Below, in pieces: positions 34,748-45,684 of a stretch of DNA of 64,000 bases. The DNA lies in contig JAJEKV010000050.1 in the NCBI GenBank assembly GCA_021234155.1, positions 1,780,342 to 1,844,341 on the forward strand, in the 5' to 3' direction. Origin of the DNA: Isoetes taiwanensis (taxonomy: Eukaryota > Streptophyta > Lycopodiopsida > Isoetales > Isoetaceae). Positions within the stretch are counted from its first letter, which is position 1, and each line of letters opens with the position of its first letter. The notes under the pieces are model-generated. The model did not search any database. It saw only the letters and a program-made list of their open reading frames with translations, and was not told the origin of the DNA. The position numbers and the translations under genes are program-made.

Positions 34748-34778
34748 TTTTGGGGTACCACTATCAAATTTACACCCT
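34748..34778 (-). repeat. Right terminal inverted repeat
   Basis: Reverse complement of 23902-23931 with one extra C. The plus-strand motif AAGCACCTAAAGCA lies inside at 34718-34731, in the same orientation as at the left end. Confidence 0.95.
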
Positions 34779-37263
34779 GTACAATGTTTTGATTGTTAAA
34801 CTATTTTATAACCAATGGTCAGTGAGCACAACCATCCATTTTAAAGCCAATAATCAACTTGGGCTATAGAAGCAGATTGGCTATGAACAGTGATGACTTT
34901 ATCGTCCTCTAGCTGCTTCTAAACTATAAAAATGGTGGCGATTGTTTTCTATTTTTCCAACATTTTTATAGAAACAAATTTAGTAGAATTGGATGTTTTA
35001 CCATAAAATTGAGGTTTTTACTGTAAAATATCTATTAATTTGGCGAATTTACTATAGGAATGCAATATTATCAAATTTTGGCGATTTTATGAAGTTCTTT
35101 AGCGTACGTATCCTAGTAAACCATTGAATCCAGATTTTAAAAAATGGTAAAATATAGCAACTTTACGAAGTTTCACACCTTAAAGTCATCACTGGCTATG
35201 AACAACTATAAGGATTCATGAGGTAATAGAAAAGAGGATTTAAAAAACGGATTTTGCAGTATGTAAAAATAGGATCCAATTCTATTGATGATGCATTAGA
35301 TCTGTGATCTTCTACAAAATCCTTAACACTAGAGTTGTCCCTTGATGGACCATAAACGGTTCATTTGTACAGTTCACTTTAAAATTCATCTTATCTTATC
35401 TTTAAAATTCATTAAAAATCAGTGACATAAAATTTAGTTAAACTATTTCCACACGTTAATATTATGCTTAGGTGAATCAAAGGGGATCAAATCTAGTTTG
35501 CTTCATGTTTACATAATGTAAAACTGTCTCAACAGAAGGATTGTTTTTTTTTCATTATAATGATATTTTTCTATACGAGATAAGGATGAATACACAAAAA
35601 ACCTTGTTCCAATCTGAAATCTAGGAAGGAAGATATAGCTAGTCAAACATGACATGGTCAAATCAATAATGGTTCCCAGAAGGCTGTTTCAATTAAAATT
35701 CTACAACTTTTGCATGAAGATGGTTTTTTACTTCAAATTTGATATATAAGTAGTTGACTAAATGCTTCATACATAAAAAATATTTGTTGGCCTGTAATTT
35801 GAAGATCTAGCTATGCCTTATAGTAACAATTTTGGGTGACTTTTAATTGTGTTTATTTTGTTAAATTTGAAGGAAAATTATTGAAATAGTATGTCATTGA
35901 AGAAATCACATATGAATGCTTGTATGGATATGAGATCAGTGCAAAAACAAGTGGAGAAAAAAAGCAAAACACATAATCATGATAAATCAAGAAAAAATTC
36001 TATATTTAAGACCATTAGTGGTCCATAGGTTCATTTTAAATCAATAACTTCTTTATCTTAGTCAATCTCAAGTTGAATTTTAGGATATAAGTATTTCATG
36101 AGCTGCTCTATTAATAAAAAATATCTATTGCTAGGTTTGGGCAAAAACTTTTAGTATTACTTCCAAGTTATCATCAAATGTTTTCCATGTTTGATCTCTA
36201 GATTTGTGCCTTGAGGATGAACTTCAAACACTATATTTCAAAGCTTCCCAAAGTTAAGAAAGCACTGCAAAATGAAGCAAGGAAAAATATGAAATGCTAT
36301 GATCAAAGAAGATAAAGATAGACTGCTATGTCGATGCCAATTATTGGTCCACATGACCTCTTATTTGAAAGTCATCGTCATCTCGATCAATTATTTTAAA
36401 TATAGTTCATACATACCACATTCTACATTATAACATTAGTTGGTTAGGGAGGATTGTCTATCTTAAAGGTGATTGAAGCACAAAAACTAAGCAGTTAAGG
36501 GCTACTTTGAATGTATGTGGACGTCCACTTATATTTGTCAAAGATTATCTCATAGACAATGAGAAATCATAGTGTCATGGTAGGGGACAAAATGAATAGA
36601 GCCAGCGCAAATAAATAGAGAAATTTTCTCCATTCAGTTGGTCTAATTCTGGACCTATAAATAGCCCATGCTTATTTATATTCAAATCTTATATATCTCT
36701 AATATATAATTGTAATATGGAGGATAAGGGGCTAGGTTGAACATAGTTGATTGTTTAAATATTATTGGTTAGAGTTAAGTCGCGATCACATGGGTAAGCT
36801 TTTCTGGGGGGCCTGAAGCACTGCTGCCCCATGCTGATCTGCAGATCCCCGCAGCCGTCCAGATGCTGCTGACAACAATTTCCCCGCAGTTGCTTATGTG
36901 GCACTTTGCCTTTCAATACAAAAATATTGAATCGGCTATGTCCAGATTAGATTAAAACCGGGCAGTGATCTCGCCTCAAAATTTTCTATCGAAATTTCAT
37001 TCCAGCTATTTCAGTCCTCGAAGCTTTCATCAAGATTGTCATCTTCTGTTGGATTTGCTTGAACTATACCTTTGCTTTTTTTTAAATTCCATACTATTTC
37101 TGGGCAGAACGCAAGCAAATTCGATTGAAAAGGTAAAAAGGGGAAGATCAGATTCATTATACGGCAAGATCAGGTTCTTTATACAGCAAGATCAGGGCAA
37201 TAATTTGCAGATTTGAGCTTCAATTCAAGCAAAACAAATGGTCAAAAATCAAGGGGCCTGAGG
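34779..37263. other. AT-rich spacer, no gene seen
   Basis: No coding frame, RNA gene or element boundary recognised. 36780-36960 is locally GC-rich (CTGCCCCATGC, CCCCGCAG...) and could be the start of a LINE 5' region. 37155-37200 has two near copies of TATACRGCAAGATCAGG. Confidence 0.5.
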
Positions 37264-37355
37264 TTCAAATGAAAAATAGTGTTTCATATTCGCAGCACTT
37301 GAAAACATGTTCAAATGAAAAATAGTGCTTCATATTCGCAGCACTTGAAGACATG
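37264..37355. repeat. 46-bp tandem duplication
   Basis: Two copies starting TTCAAATGAAAAATAGTG and containing TTCATATTCGCAGCACTTGA; two substitutions seen. Confidence 0.9.
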
Positions 37356-37902
37356 AGGTTCTTGGCATAGCAGTACCAGAGTCAATCAAGCATCAGTACT
37401 TGAAAGACCGGTCAAGCATAGCAGTACCTGAGCAGAACCTGAGTGCTTAAAAAAATCAAGTCGTAAGGAGATGGGAAAAGCTCCCTTGGGAAGACCGAGT
37501 TTGCAAAAATTGTGTAGATAAGATTGAAGAAGAGATACATATTTTTCTGGGATCCTCCCAAAATACTGAGAAGAGGTCAGAGCAAATTTGAATATCTATA
37601 TAGCATAAACAGTATGAAATGAATCTGAAGCATGAATCTGAGTAAGCTCTCACTCCATCAAATAATGTCAGAGCATGCCATCCAAGCGTATCAGCACTTG
37701 AAGACATGAGGTTCTTGGTATAGCAGTACCAGAGTCAATCAAGCATCAGTACTTAAAAGACCGCTCAAGCATAGCAGTACCTGAGCAGAACCTGAGTGCT
37801 TAAAAAAATCAAGTCGTAAGGAGATGGGAAAAGCTCCTTTCGGAAGACTGAGTTTGCAAAAATTGTGTAGATAAGATCCAAGAAGAGATACATATTTTTC
37901 TG
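37341..37902. repeat. 209-bp direct duplication offset by 353 bp
   Basis: 37341-37549 and 37694-37902 align without gaps with about eight differences (for example GGCATAGCAG / GGTATAGCAG). Both contain AGCAGAACCTGAGTGCTT and GAGATGGGAAAAGCTCC. The 144-bp spacer is unique. Confidence 0.9.
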
Positions 37903-37903
37903 C

Positions 37904-40061
37904 ATGCACATATTGAGCATAAGGAAACCAAGCTGGTATAAAAAGCTCTTGAGAGCTAAGAAACGCTCATTTCTCCAGGCCAAGCAATTGGAGCTCAAAG
38001 AGCACTTGAAGGAATCGCCCAAGGCCTTCTGGAACCTGCTGAACAGAAGGAGTGACCAGCCTGTGCTTGATATGGACGATCTGCTAAAAATGGTCCAGGA
38101 TATTTATGCCAAAAGTAACACTGAAGGGATGCCTTTATTATCTTGGGATGCTGATCTTTTTTCTGAGGCCGATGTTAGAGAAACTATTTCTGGCATGGAG
38201 AACAATAAAGCACATGATTTAGATGGGATATGCATCAAATTGTTTAAATGGGGAGGAGATGGAACAATTCAAATTAAATTGCCTTTGTTGAATATGTGCA
38301 TCGGACAAGGCATAGAGAATGGAAGATGAATAGGGTGCATCCTATTCATAAATCTGGAGATAAGAGCTTCGATTACACAATTATAGGACTATCTTGCTTG
38401 GCGGTACATTCTCAAAAATCCTTGGTAGTGCGTTGGAGAGTAAGTTGAATGCATGGGCGAAGATAACATGAAGCGTTCCATATGTCGAGGCGGGGTTTCC
38501 GTGAGGATCATAATACTTTGGATCATCTTTGTGACTCTTGGTCTTGGTGGAAAAGGCGAAGGCTCCTAATTGACACTCTACATAGCATTCATTGATTTTG
38601 CTAAAAGCGTTTGTCTGATTACCGAAAAAGGGTTGAGAGATAGAATAATCTGACTTGGAGTTCGAGGAAGTCGAGCTGCGATCTCCAGTTGTATCACGAA
38701 AGTATTGGTTACATTGTCATCTGAAATGGATCTGATGGTTAAAAACACAATAGGTGTTAAATCGGGGGTGTCAAACTTTCTCAAGCGTTATTTGGCCTTT
38801 TCATAGGCAATTTGGATGAATGGTTCGAGAACGCGTTAAGCTACTTGAGGACCAGGTTAGGCTCATATGTTCTTCAATTGATGTTATCTGTGAGATGATG
38901 TGGTGTTGTTGGCCAACCGCAAACATGTGCTTCAATCTCACTGGATCTCTTTGGGGCTGTTTTGTGGCGAGACAAATGGCGGTGAACACTGCTAAATCCA
39001 AGATCATGATCTTTGGCACGAGGATAGGCCAGCGTTTTTCTATCAAGGACGAGGAAATTGAGGTAGTGGAGAGTTATAAATATTTGGGCATTGATTTTTA
39101 CGCGAAGCACATGGAAAGAATGTATAAAGCGGAGAGCTACTGAAGCGGCATTATACGTATGCAAGTCAAATGTTCTAGAATCTCCTTGCATGATTGGGTG
39201 CTTAAGAAAAACTTTTTAAATCCTTGGTTCAAAGCAGGTGTTGTTGTATGGAGTTCGGTTTGGGGGCCGACCATTTACGCAAAGCTTTGGGGACCCATTG
39301 AGGCGATCGAGCTGTTCTGCTTGAGAAGAGTTGGGCGTCAAAATCAAATACCGTATGCAATAATATTAGGCTGGGCGGTATGTTCCCTTTGGAATTAAAG
39401 CATTATTTCAAACCATCGGTTATGTTAACGGGGATACGTGAGCACTCGATGACCGCTTGTCTCATCAAGCTATGATAACCGGGCGGCAAGGCTGGTTGCA
39501 TGGCGTCATGGATTGGGCAGGCCGGTGGGGGTGCGAGGAAATGGCAGCCATGTTGTAAAGGCTGATGCCCGAGCTCTTGTAGAAAGGTTAGCGGCTAGTA
39601 GGCGTGGCGGGACCACAGCGGCGAGGATGAAACTTTATCGCCTCAATGTGAACCCAATGGGAGAATATAAGCACCAAGAATACTTGTTGGTGACATTAGA
39701 GATCCATGAAATACGATTGCCCGATTCTGAGGACTTGTTCACCAGATTAGAGGTGGAAAGCTGGCGGATGGTCGAAGACTCCAATGGAAGAAGCGGTTTT
39801 GTAAATTGTGTGACACGCAGCGTGTGAGGATGAGAACCATGTGTTTATTCAACGTCCGGCATCTGGCGATATCGGGCTAGAGTTGATTTCAGTTCTCGAT
39901 TTTCAAACATTATTGTTGTTGCCATCATATAGTTTAGGACTTTATATCAAAGCGGTGGATGCACACCGTAGTTTCTTGCTTAAGAACAGTTAAGGTAAAT
40001 GAGCGCTCCATGGCCTTTTAGGGCCCCAAAGAGCTTGATCAAATAAATAAATAAATAAATA
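37904..40061 (+). pseudogene. LINE 'ETWEH' clade, RT half, decayed, with (AAAT)n tail
   Basis: 37904-38329 'PSWYKKLLRAKKRSFLQAK', 'ESPKAFWNLLNRR', 'TISGMENNKAHDLDGICIKLFKWGG' is the pre-RT/fingers region. 38820-39143 contains 'MAVNTAKSKIMIFG' and 'ESYKYLGIDFY' (connection). The YADD region near 38875 is frameshifted. 39159-39398 'GVVVWSSVWGPTIY' follows, then a finger remnant near 39800 (KRFCKLCD). 3' end: GGCC-ttttaGGGCC hairpin near 40012 and (AAAT)n at 40040-40061. The 5' half is absent. Confidence 0.8.
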
Positions 40062-40316
40062 TTGGAGGTAGAGGATCTATGGGAACTTGTCGATCCTAAA
40101 GGAGCAGAGAACAATGCAGAAGGTGGCACTTCAGCAACAACTTATCTAGCTGCTAGCTCAACTGACGGCCTCGATAGGGATGTTGGAATTATACCTTCAA
40201 GAGGTCATGGATCGCCGGGATCAGCTCGGTCCTTAGGCACTTGCCTGATATGTGTACACATTTCATATTTCTTTCCCCTCATGATAGTTGTTTGTACAGT
40301 TTGACGGCAATCCTAT

Positions 40317-40475
40317 TCCTGTCACAGGTTTTCCCCCAAAAAGCGCTTCAAGGCAGGGGTTTTTTAACACAAACAACAATATGCTTGCTCTGCCTTCTTT
40401 TTGGGTCCCATAGGCCAATTGGTCTTTGTGGACGATAAAAACTCTATTCTATTCTATTCTATTCTATTCTTTTGG
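40317..40475 (+). mobile_element. LINE/SINE 3' end with (ATTCT)n tail
   Basis: GGTTTTCCCCC...GGGGTTTTTTAAC module (40326-40370), then GGGTCCCATAGGCC-aatt-GGTCTTTGTGGACGATAAAAACT and four to five ATTCT repeats ending near 40470. It lines up in the same order with the reverse-strand end at 57178-57330. Confidence 0.75.
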
Positions 40476-40621
40476 GACATTTAGGACTTCATCATATATC
40501 CCTATGGGACACTACCATTGGTATGACGTAAAAAGTATTATCAATCCATCTATAAGGATATTTGACATCAAAATGATACAGATTATAAAACGTATAAAAA
40601 GACAAGACACTGCATATATGT

Positions 40622-40900
40622 TTAAAAAAGTGAACATCTTTTGAGTCTCTTTGCAGCAACATCTGTGGAATATTCAAAGACTATCTTATTGGTAGTTCCC
40701 ATAGTTTCCTTTCCAAGAATTTCAAGAGAAGCATGTAGACCTTCAAGGTCATATGTTTGCTTACCTTCATCAAAAGAAGATGAGTCAATATATGGTTTGA
40801 GTAATCCTCCTTGACATTCAAGCCCTTTGCCAATAGAGAATCCAAAAGCACTTCTATTTGAACTTCTCTTGAGCAAACATGCATAGTAAGCATCAGACAA
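40622..40900 (-). CDS. Unrecognised 92-codon ORF
   Basis: Frame from MSDAYYACLLKRSSN to KRLKRCSLF, with 'SIGKGLECQGGLLKPYIDSSSFDEGK' and 'LHASLEILGKETMG'. Composition is protein-like (balanced charge, no low complexity), but no motif I can name. Could be a gene fragment carried by a mobile element, or chance. Confidence 0.2.
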   Translation of the reverse strand: MSDAYYACLLKRSSNRSAFGFSIGKGLECQGGLLKPYIDSSSFDEGKQTYDLEGLHASLEILGKETMGTTNKIVFEYSTDVAAKRLKRCSLF

Positions 40901-41689
40901 CCAACGCTAGTGCAACAAAGCCACCTAGAGCAACAATAAGGATGATTCCTCTAAATAGCTTCTTGGAGTACTAGAAGATGCAAGAGAAAATTGGGGCCAT
41001 ATTATGGATTGTTTGCATCATATTTAATTGGATACCCATTAAATGATCCTTGCTAGTTCCATGAAGGTGTGGAAGTCATGCATTAAACATACAATTAAAG
41101 TGTCATTGTCGATATACAACCATCTAAAGACTCCACATGTCAAATTGATTTAATGGAACAAAGCCATATTCTATTAAACCATGTGAGTTTCAGGAAAAAA
41201 TGCAGTTCTTGGCGCTGACATTGGCAGCCAGGGCAGTGGCGTGAGGCAGGGGCCGCCCCCCTTCTTTCCACCGGAACTGTTGGCGATCTCTTGCTTCTTA
41301 CTTGCTTTTTGTTGCTAGAAGGGAAATACATAATCTGCTTTTCTGTTATTAGATCTGAGTTTTTCCGAACGAAGGTTTCTAGACACATCGAAAAGACGCA
41401 GATGTCTATAAGGTGGAGCAAGATCATGAAATGCTAGCATAGGAGGCAGTTTCAGATTTCAGTAGTGCTATCTTTTTTCCAGATCTTCTTTACAGCTGAG
41501 CATTTCCCTTTCTTTCCACTCTTTCTTTCTAGCAGAAAGGTCTGGATTGTGCGCTGGGATGATAGTAAAGATGCTTACTAGTTATTGTTAGTAGAACTAT
41601 ATGGATTAATACAGATTTATTGGTAATTGGCTAGAAGCTGCAAAGATAACAGGTAATTATCTCACCGCATTCTTTAAACTATAAAACAT

Positions 41690-42091
41690 CTATTTGAGCT
41701 CATGTAGAGGCTTTTCTAAGTTAAGGGCTCTATTCTGATACACACACATGGAAATCGGAGCAAAATAACATGATGCTACATACCAAGTTTTGCTCTTCAT
41801 TTTAATCTGAAGCCATATGTATTGATTAGCATTGTGTTTCTCCTCCACGGTTATGTCTCGTTGGAGATGATATATGTAAATTGTCAGGCTTCCAAATCCC
41901 CTTCCTATACTATGTTCCTTCCAATTCCAGCACGAATCCACCAATTGATATCCAGGTATGCCTGGAAGATGTTTACTTTGATGCTCCCATGTTTCAGAGA
42001 GGAGCAGCAAATCTTCACCCTTCCATGTGTCCTGCGGTGCATCGACTTTTACTTGGTTAAGACCATGGATGTTCCATGCCATAACCTTTAG
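41690..42091 (-). pseudogene. LINE endonuclease fragment ('ETWEH' clade)
   Basis: 130-codon frame: MAWNIHGLNQVKVD, 'LLLLSETWEHQSKHLPGIPGYQLVDSCWNW', 'GRGFGSLTIYIYH', 'NANQYIWLQIK', 'CYFAP'. This is the N-terminal half of an APE-type endonuclease. It stops before the GDxN motif, and no RT follows on the left, so the element is 3'-deleted. Upstream (42092-42970) is probably its ORF1/leader, too decayed to read. Confidence 0.85.
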
Positions 42092-43216
42092 AGCCCGAAT
42101 TCCCTATTTCCTCTTCCTGTTTGTGATGACAGCCTTGCCACGAAACCTTTGTCTCTTGCAGTCCTAACCTTGGCCTATTTAATCTTTCTGATCTCTTGTT
42201 GTGTTGATGTCAAATCCTGATATATATCCAGATCTTATGCCCTTTCTTCTGGATCAAAACTACTGCGAATCAAGAACCATGGCCTTGGGTCTCCTCAGTA
42301 GGGTCAATATCCATGATGGTCTCAAGTTAAACATTGAGAATGGTGGATATCCTGTAACATAGATTGAATTACTTGGAGTCAGCGGCTGAATGACTCCGAA
42401 GAACACTTCCAAAGGCACTCTCTAATCCCATAAAAAAGGTTGAATTAGCTATGGAGATCATTCTTGGTCAAAAACCCATACGGGCAGAAACAGAAAGCAG
42501 AGGTTCGGCAACAGCCAGATTGAGGCAGATAAGAAACAAGAGATGGAGGCAAATGATACAAACACGACCCATTTGCATGAAGATTTAAACATAAACAAAG
42601 AAAAACAAAGAAAACTTTAGAAAAGAAAAAACGTTGTAACTAGTACCCTACCATACAAAACTAAAAAGCACAAAATTTAGAAGTGTCTAATACTATTCTA
42701 CAAAGGAGAACAACATGCAATCCAAATTCTAACAATGCTACCTAAACACAACTAGGACTCTAACACCATAAACAAATTAAGTAGAAAGCTAGAAGCACAA
42801 CAGAGACAAAGAAGGAAACACTCAAGAAGAAGGCCGATGAAAAGTGCTTGAAATTGAAGCAATATATAGGCAAAACAAAAGGTGCAAGAAAAAGATCCAA
42901 GCTATTTTCGTCTTTCCAAGAATGATGGTTCTATGTTGCGATAGAACCATTGCATATCAGATGATTTATTTGTTCTAAGATTACACATGAAAATATCCAT
43001 CATATTATCTACCCTGCCAAATGGCCATGTGCTTCCATGCATGTAGAATTAATGAGGAGATCTAAATTTAACATAACAAGATAACTATATACAAGACCAC
43101 TCTCTAATGTAAAACCTAATTTGACTCGTTGGAAGGCCTAGTTTCGTCCATTTGCTTTCTGCCAGGATTCACATCTTTGGAAATATTTTCATTAAGATGT
43201 TCTACAGGAGGCCCTA
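42092..43216. other. Probable LINE leader region with GGTTCTAT hairpin
   Basis: A-rich on the plus strand (pyrimidine-rich on the minus strand). Near its right end GGTTCTAT-gttgcg-ATAGAACC (42927-42948) forms an 8-bp stem. Similar words plus a comparable hairpin occur at 63600-63713. No ORF. Confidence 0.4.
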
Positions 43217-43627
43217 CTACAGAACTTGGCATACCCACAGCTTTTTCCAGTGCACTGTAAGCAAAACTTCCTTCTCCTTCAAATTAACAGCTTTCATGGT
43301 CGTCACAGATTTCAGAACCCTTACAGGCTTATGATAATCAAAGATCTTTTTCCTTTTCTCATCTTTCTTCTTTTCCTCCATTTTCACAAGAGTTGCTTTG
43401 TTGAAGCCACCCTTCCGTCTTCCCATATACAGAGCTAAGCAATTAGAGCATAACGGGGCAAACTTAGCAATACAAGGAGATGAATTTTCTATTATGTACC
43501 CCTGCCAAATATAAGCACCATCATGTCCAGCTATGAAATCGATCATCACCATCTGGCTGCTGATGTATAGATCGTATTGCTGCCAGCTCTTGCGAATCAG
43601 ATCGGCTAAGAACACATCTCCTTGCAT
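43217..43627 (-). CDS. Unrecognised 136-codon Lys-rich ORF
   Basis: Begins MQGDVFLADLIRKSWQQYDLYISS, then 'MVMIDFIAGHDGAYIWQGYIIENSSP', two cysteines in 'FAPLCSNCLALYMGRRKGG' and a basic C-terminal half (KMEEKKKDEKRKK). A one-base shift near 43270 would extend it into a second readable stretch (SALEKAVGMPSSVVGPPVEH..., to about 43085), suggesting a longer ancestral protein. I do not recognise the family. Confidence 0.35.
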   Translation of the reverse strand: MQGDVFLADLIRKSWQQYDLYISSQMVMIDFIAGHDGAYIWQGYIIENSSPCIAKFAPLCSNCLALYMGRRKGGFNKATLVKMEEKKKDEKRKKIFDYHKPVRVLKSVTTMKAVNLKEKEVLLTVHWKKLWVCQVL

Positions 43628-44597
43628 CGTGAGAAGATTAGGTTACAGAGAAGGCCGAGACCTAATTCACGCTGCCATTTTCTTTTTTGTAAATGCGAAA
43701 ATTAATATGTTCGTATCACCATTTAACTTGTTAAATGTATACAACAACTTGAACTTAAAAACCTAGCATTTTATTACTATGGTTTTAATACATGGTGACC
43801 ATGCCTCTAGGATCATACACTGATGCAAACATCCAAGCCATAATATGGACATCCTTGCTAAGTCTCAGTTCACAATATAAAACATATTGACATGTTATTT
43901 CTAACCTGCCCATTTACTAGCCTCTGCTCAAGCCACTATCATACACAAAATGGCGATAGAGCAAGATGCTTTGTATAATAATGCAAAACTCATATTGTAC
44001 TACCAATTTATATATATATAAAAAAAAGAAGGAAATCTAGCTTGTAGGTGTTCTTGAGATGCCATTTGAACGTAAGAAAGAACATCATATCATTCTTTAA
44101 TAGGTGCAATAGAGTTGCGGCTATTAGTAGTAGCAACACTGCCTTCGTAGAAGAAGTGAATATGCTAGCAAATATGTGGAACTTGTAATTGAAGGTGACA
44201 CTTGAATATGCAGCATATGGGCCATTGTACATTGTAATTTGCCTAGTGCATGTGTTTTCTCATTCATATCTCTATATCTATTATCAATCATTATTGTACC
44301 ATTACGTTTGTAAATGCTTTTTACAAATTTTTGGTTGGAAAAAAACGTTTTAATCAAAACTAAGATTTTTATAAGAGGTTCTTTTTTACCAAACCTTTTA
44401 TGTATTATCTAAGTCACTAAAAATAGATAAAGAAGAGAAGCACTAGAGAGAGAATGTGAATTGTTTCTGCGCTCATAATTTAACTTGAGCTATAGAGGTC
44501 AGATTCAGATGATCTTGGAAAGCTTATGTAGAGAGCTTTCTATTGGTATATGATTTGATCTAGATCTATCAAATAAATACCTTTTCTTTGTAGTTTT
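43628..44597. other. Intergenic AT-rich DNA
   Basis: No gene or element border recognised. A short (TA)n run is near 44012. Frames here are short and lack motifs. Confidence 0.5.
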
Positions 44598-44967
44598 CAA
44601 TCCGGATAACCTTTCTTTTTTTTCTCTCTCTTTTTTTTTTTTGAGGGAATGAAGCTTTTTAATCATTAATTATGGAGAATAAGTACAAAATAGAGATATT
44701 GCATGACAAATGATGTCAGCAACATATAGAAATGATGTCAGTAATAATAAAGTTTTAGATAGTGACAACATTTAAAGAGTTGTTAAGAAAGTTGAGAACA
44801 TAGTATCCAGCAGTCATAATGAAGATATTGCTGTTAAGAACAACAGCATTTTCTGAAGCAGCAAAATCTGGAAACATTTTACTGATGAAGCCAGCTACCA
44901 TTCATGCAGATTCCCTGAGCCAATAATATGCAAAAAACAACAAGTCTAAAGAAAGATGAGGCAGATA

Positions 44968-45537
44968 TCAGAAGTTATAGGTGTCAATAAAGTGGAAATG
45001 ATCTCTGAACTGTGGAATCAGGATAGGTATGAAATTCTTTCCCCAATCAACAATCTCAATCAGCCTGTTGGAGTTACATGTGGAATACAGATGGATAAGA
45101 GTGCCATAGCAATTTGCCCGACCCCTGTGATAGTAATAGCATTCTCTATAAAATTCAAACTGCCTATCTGTCATATCCATACTGTTAGCATGCATGAACC
45201 ACCAGAGCACACACATGAGCTGAGTTTCTCTGCAAAATTCCTTTGCCCATTCAATCTCTCTTTTTGGGATCTCACTGATGTTTTCATATAACTTTCCTTT
45301 AACTTGACCTGTCCAAAAACTGTAGTCAACCTGTGTTTGCACTTGGTTCTGCACTCCTTGCTGTTCTGTCATTGGAAGGCCGATGTATTTGGATGCTTCA
45401 ACATCATCAAAGTGTAGATCAAGCTTATACTCGCAGTTCCAGAGATATTCTAGCAAAAACAGATTCAGAATTAGTAATGTCTTCATGGCAGTGAAGCTTA
45501 AATAGTTTGAAATAACCAGCAAATTGCCAAAAGACAT
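44968..45537 (-). pseudogene. LINE ORF2 C-terminal tail, shifted frame
   Basis: 189-codon frame downstream of the RT ORF. The text before it continues from the RT end ('FIALWNIWKHRNRCLHGG', about 45690-45640) in another frame, then 'ATTHRNKYDDAHFDHNW'. The frame holds 'VDYSFWTGQVKGKLYE' and 'QFEFYRECYYYHRGRANC'. It follows the zf-RVT region as in plant LINEs, so it is the ORF2 end separated by one or two frameshifts near 45685 and 45530. Confidence 0.6.
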
Positions 45538-45684
45538 CCAATTATGGTCAAAATGTGCATCATCATATTTGTTTCTATGAGTTGTTGCTGTAAGCTCAAT
45601 ATCAAATATAACCTGTAATTTAATCCAAATAGTAGCTGGATTGTGACCACCATGTAAACATCTATTCCTGTGTTTCCATATGTT

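Larger units (their letters stand above)
23902..34778. mobile_element. Large two-gene TIR DNA transposon, interrupted by a LINE
   Basis: Left end 23902 and right end 34778 are perfect 26-bp inverted repeats starting AGGGTGTAAATTTG and ending GTGGTACCC, followed by (C)AAAA. Inside are two convergent genes: a plus-strand coiled-coil/RING-H2/FCP1-like protein (24121-26699) and a minus-strand transposase-like gene (34464-27004). Total 10.9 kb; without the LINE at 28631-33110 about 6.4 kb. Direct motifs AAGCACCTAAAGCA lie 45-47 nt inside both ends. The flanks share only GT next to each end, so TSD length and superfamily are open. Both genes carry lesions. Confidence 0.88.

Noticed and set aside
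23902-34778. Assigning the transposon a defined TSD and superfamily
   Set aside because: Flanks share only GT at each end; too little to choose between superfamilies.
37690-37902. CRISPR-like array
   Set aside because: Only two long repeats of 209 bp in eukaryotic DNA; spacing and length do not fit.
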